Source of the DNA: JBAWXE01 sp037144255
Lineage (GTDB): Bacteria; Bacteroidota; Bacteroidia; Chitinophagales; Chitinophagaceae
DNA: 64,000 nucleotides
Direction of reading: 5' to 3'
Assembly (NCBI GenBank): GCA_037144255.1
Contig: JBAWXE010000005.1
Span: forward strand, 1 to 64,000
The position numbers were made by a program, and so were the translations under genes. Of the stretch, positions 62,369 through 64,000 are shown one piece after another; within the stretch, counting starts at the first letter, position 1, and each line of letters opens with the position of its first letter. Under the pieces are notes generated by a model, which was given only the letters and a program-made list of their open reading frames with translations, was not told the DNA's origin and did not search any database.

Positions 62369-63292
62369 TTAATAAACCCACATGTCATGCTCTTTGTTGA
62401 AAACTTGTTCAGCAGTACGTTGTCCTTCATACAACTGTTCCATATTCGTGTAGTTCAACTCTCTGAAACTTGCATCGAATGGGTTGCTCACCTTAACGAT
62501 ACGGCTAGAGAAGAAACGTCCTTCGAAATAATCTTCCCATGTCATACGAGCTACATCATTTTCAGGATTGAATACTTCATACTGAACCAATGTTTCACGA
62601 AGTTCAGGATAGTATAACCAGAACATAGCTTGTGATGCACGATAAGAACCATCTTCATTGTATTTATCCATGTAAGGAGCTAAACCAATGATACGAGTTA
62701 CCATTCTACCTACATTACGATCGAAGTAAACTTCTTCCTTAACTCTGAATTTAGTAACGGCGTCAGGATTGAAATCTCTTCTAGTAACTTTCATTACTTG
62801 TTGTCCGGTGATAGGATCTTCTACATACAATGTATCAGATTTACCGGTAAGCATTTCCATTACCTGATCTTTAGTAAGAGCTTCAGTAAAGCGATCGTCG
62901 AAGTTAGAGTAAGCTTTTACTTTACCAACTTTAATAGCATTGATCAACAACTCGATGAACATACCACCACCTGTAGTTTCGTCTCCAGGGAAACGGAATA
63001 CAACGTTTTGTTTTTCACGGCTATCGATCTCGCGCCAAACTTTCTTCAGCCACATGATGTCAACTTCACGGATAGGCTGCCAAGGCACTACTGCATTGAT
63101 ATGCGGTACTTTATCAGCTACACCGTCTCTTACCAGAGATGGTTTCCATCCGGCTTTAACAGCATTTGAAGAAGCGCTTTGAATTTGCGGGTCAGTCATT
63201 GAACTGTTCTGAGCAAAAGCTACACTGCCTACGAAAAGTAACGCAGATGAAGCGACAAGTTTATAATAATTCAGGATACTCATAATCCTCAT
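62369..63292 (-). CDS. gldN: Type IX secretion/gliding protein GldN (PorN)
   Basis: A 307-aa periplasmic protein. Signal peptide from the second Met (63283) or the first (63292) to VAFAQ. Family parts are NAVVPWQPIREVDIMWLKKV (residues about 66-85) and WREIDSREKQNVVFRFPGDE (86-105). Near the middle are FRVKEEVYFDRNVGRMVTRI and IGLAPYMDKYNEDG, and late WLYYPELRETLVQYEVFNP. GldN/PorN forms a ring with GldK/PorK under the outer membrane and links it to GldM. Located just after gldM, 19 bp gap, as is normal. Confidence 0.93.
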   Translation of the reverse strand: MRIMSILNYYKLVASSALLFVGSVAFAQNSSMTDPQIQSASSNAVKAGWKPSLVRDGVADKVPHINAVVPWQPIREVDIMWLKKVWREIDSREKQNVVFRFPGDETTGGGMFIELLINAIKVGKVKAYSNFDDRFTEALTKDQVMEMLTGKSDTLYVEDPITGQQVMKVTRRDFNPDAVTKFRVKEEVYFDRNVGRMVTRIIGLAPYMDKYNEDGSYRASQAMFWLYYPELRETLVQYEVFNPENDVARMTWEDYFEGRFFSSRIVKVSNPFDASFRELNYTNMEQLYEGQRTAEQVFNKEHDMWVY

Positions 63293-63311
63293 GCGATTTG
63301 CTTAGTTAATA

Positions 63312-64000
63312 TTAATTAAGAGTCAAAGTTATAGAATTAATTGGACGTTGACGTTTATCTGGTCCTACAGCTTTGATTTCTTCTATAAACACTTTATCTC
63401 CCGGTTTAGCTCTTTCCATGGCTTGTACCACTTGTGCATTTGAACTAAAACGAGCGTTATTACATAAAAACGGTCCTATCAACTCACCACGTTTAGGTAA
63501 CATACTGAATTGGAAGCTGGTAGTAGTGAAACGAGCATCGAAATCGAACGCTTTCAATGACGCTACCACACCCGCTTGCGCTCTGAATGTAGAAGAAGCC
63601 ATAACACCGTTACTCTTATTACCTACTTCAGCTACAGGATCCGGTATGTACTTAACACGCACCATTTGTCCACCTACTTTCTTAGCACCTGCTTCTTTGG
63701 TCTTAGCCATGATAGCAGCTTCTACAGTACCTTGTTGAGAAACAGTAACATCGTATTTACCTTTTTCTTTACCCGGAGTAACAGTAGCACCTGGGATATT
63801 TACATAAACATCTTCCAGTGAATAACCTGCCGCACTCACAGTTACAGGATTAGGTACACCAATATAGAATACGTTCATCTTATCCAGCTGCATTGAAGCA
63901 CCTGTAGAACCCACCATGTATTGGAATTCGTAATTCTTAGTTTCTTTTCTATCACCTAAGTCAACTGTAACAGAACCACGTACAGTTTGAAGACCTACAC
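63312..64000 (-). CDS. gldM: Gliding/T9SS protein GldM (PorM), C-terminal part, cut by window edge
   Basis: The reading frame is open through 64000, so the start lies outside; about 229 residues are seen, of an expected ~510. The C-terminal beta domains (D3-D4) are recognised by QTVRGSVTVDLGDRKETKNY near the left of the visible part, MNVFYIGVPNPVTVSAAGY, and GEKVFIEEIKAVGPDKRQRP-like closing segments. GldM spans the inner membrane and periplasm; together with GldL it forms the proton-driven motor of T9SS and gliding. An internal ATG at 63917 is not the true start. gldK and gldL are expected to the right. Confidence 0.93.
   Translation of the reverse strand, partial: VGLQTVRGSVTVDLGDRKETKNYEFQYMVGSTGASMQLDKMNVFYIGVPNPVTVSAAGYSLEDVYVNIPGATVTPGKEKGKYDVTVSQQGTVEAAIMAKTKEAGAKKVGGQMVRVKYIPDPVAEVGNKSNGVMASSTFRAQAGVVASLKAFDFDARFTTTSFQFSMLPKRGELIGPFLCNNARFSSNAQVVQAMERAKPGDKVFIEEIKAVGPDKRQRPINSITLTLN

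Overview
The window comes from the chromosome of a Bacteroidota bacterium, most like the Chitinophagaceae or a neighbouring group. The evidence is a dispersed type IX secretion / gliding gene set (porT, porV, porU, gldJ, gldE, gldN and the 3' part of gldM), two secreted proteins with type A C-terminal sorting domains, several large outer-membrane barrels, low GC, and promoters of the TTG-N19-23-TAnnTTTG type used by Bacteroidota sigma factors. Genus cannot be assigned from the sequence alone.

Layout. 0-8.5 kb: two tandem rhodaneses, a likely lipoprotein, a large Asp-box T9SS cargo, a YdeI/OmdA-like protein, porT convergent with an unknown secreted protein, ispD, and a small YKSEAD-repeat protein of the 7(1) septoil-knot (DUF6150) type. 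8.5-15 kb: two POT peptide transporters, purD, and the bifunctional NAD(P)HX repair enzyme. 15-23.3 kb: a four-gene co-directional envelope operon (TonB-dependent receptor, 1026-aa TPR protein, plug-less outer-membrane barrel, and a HU-TM-SPOR protein) driven from one recognisable promoter. 23.3-27.9 kb: an accessory stretch with signs of decay: insertion-sequence-end-like repeats, a seven-unit 11-bp tandem repeat, a C-terminal remnant of a COG4551-type tyrosine phosphatase, an orphan DUF6922 gene followed by a truncated AbiEii-like toxin start, an AT-rich DUF1643 gene pair, and a membrane-anchored protein cut by an in-frame TGA. 27.9-33.6 kb: parA-parB, a YkgJ-type Cys-cluster protein, an FMN reductase, a metallophosphoesterase and a TIGR01777 oxidoreductase.

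33.6-45 kb: porU and porV transcribed away from gldJ across a shared promoter region, an NAD-dependent epimerase-like gene, then mutY, ssb and gldE. This matches the order known from flavobacteria for both blocks (porV-porU-gldJ; mutY-ssb-gldE), but gldD is not seen beside gldE. 44.5-54.7 kb: an N-terminal transketolase subunit without its C-terminal partner, a second YkgJ-type gene, smc, an HscA-like Hsp70, aspartate kinase and an OstA-like protein. 54.8-64 kb: a 1124-aa pseudo-peptidase/propeller/barrel protein, a metallo-beta-lactamase-fold hydrolase, a secreted double-PDZ protein, a second T9SS cargo, comB, then gldN and gldM entering from the right edge (gldL and gldK should lie beyond it).

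Together the window holds much of a type IX export and gliding apparatus: outer-membrane parts (PorT, PorV, PorU), the periplasmic ring/motor partners (GldM, GldN), accessory gliding proteins (GldJ, GldE) and two probable cargos. Intrinsic terminators are clear after many operons and help to define transcription units. The best candidates for something little described are the trans-envelope TBDR/TPR/barrel/HU-SPOR operon and the knotted-repeat small protein. The 23-28 kb region is the best place to study gene decay.
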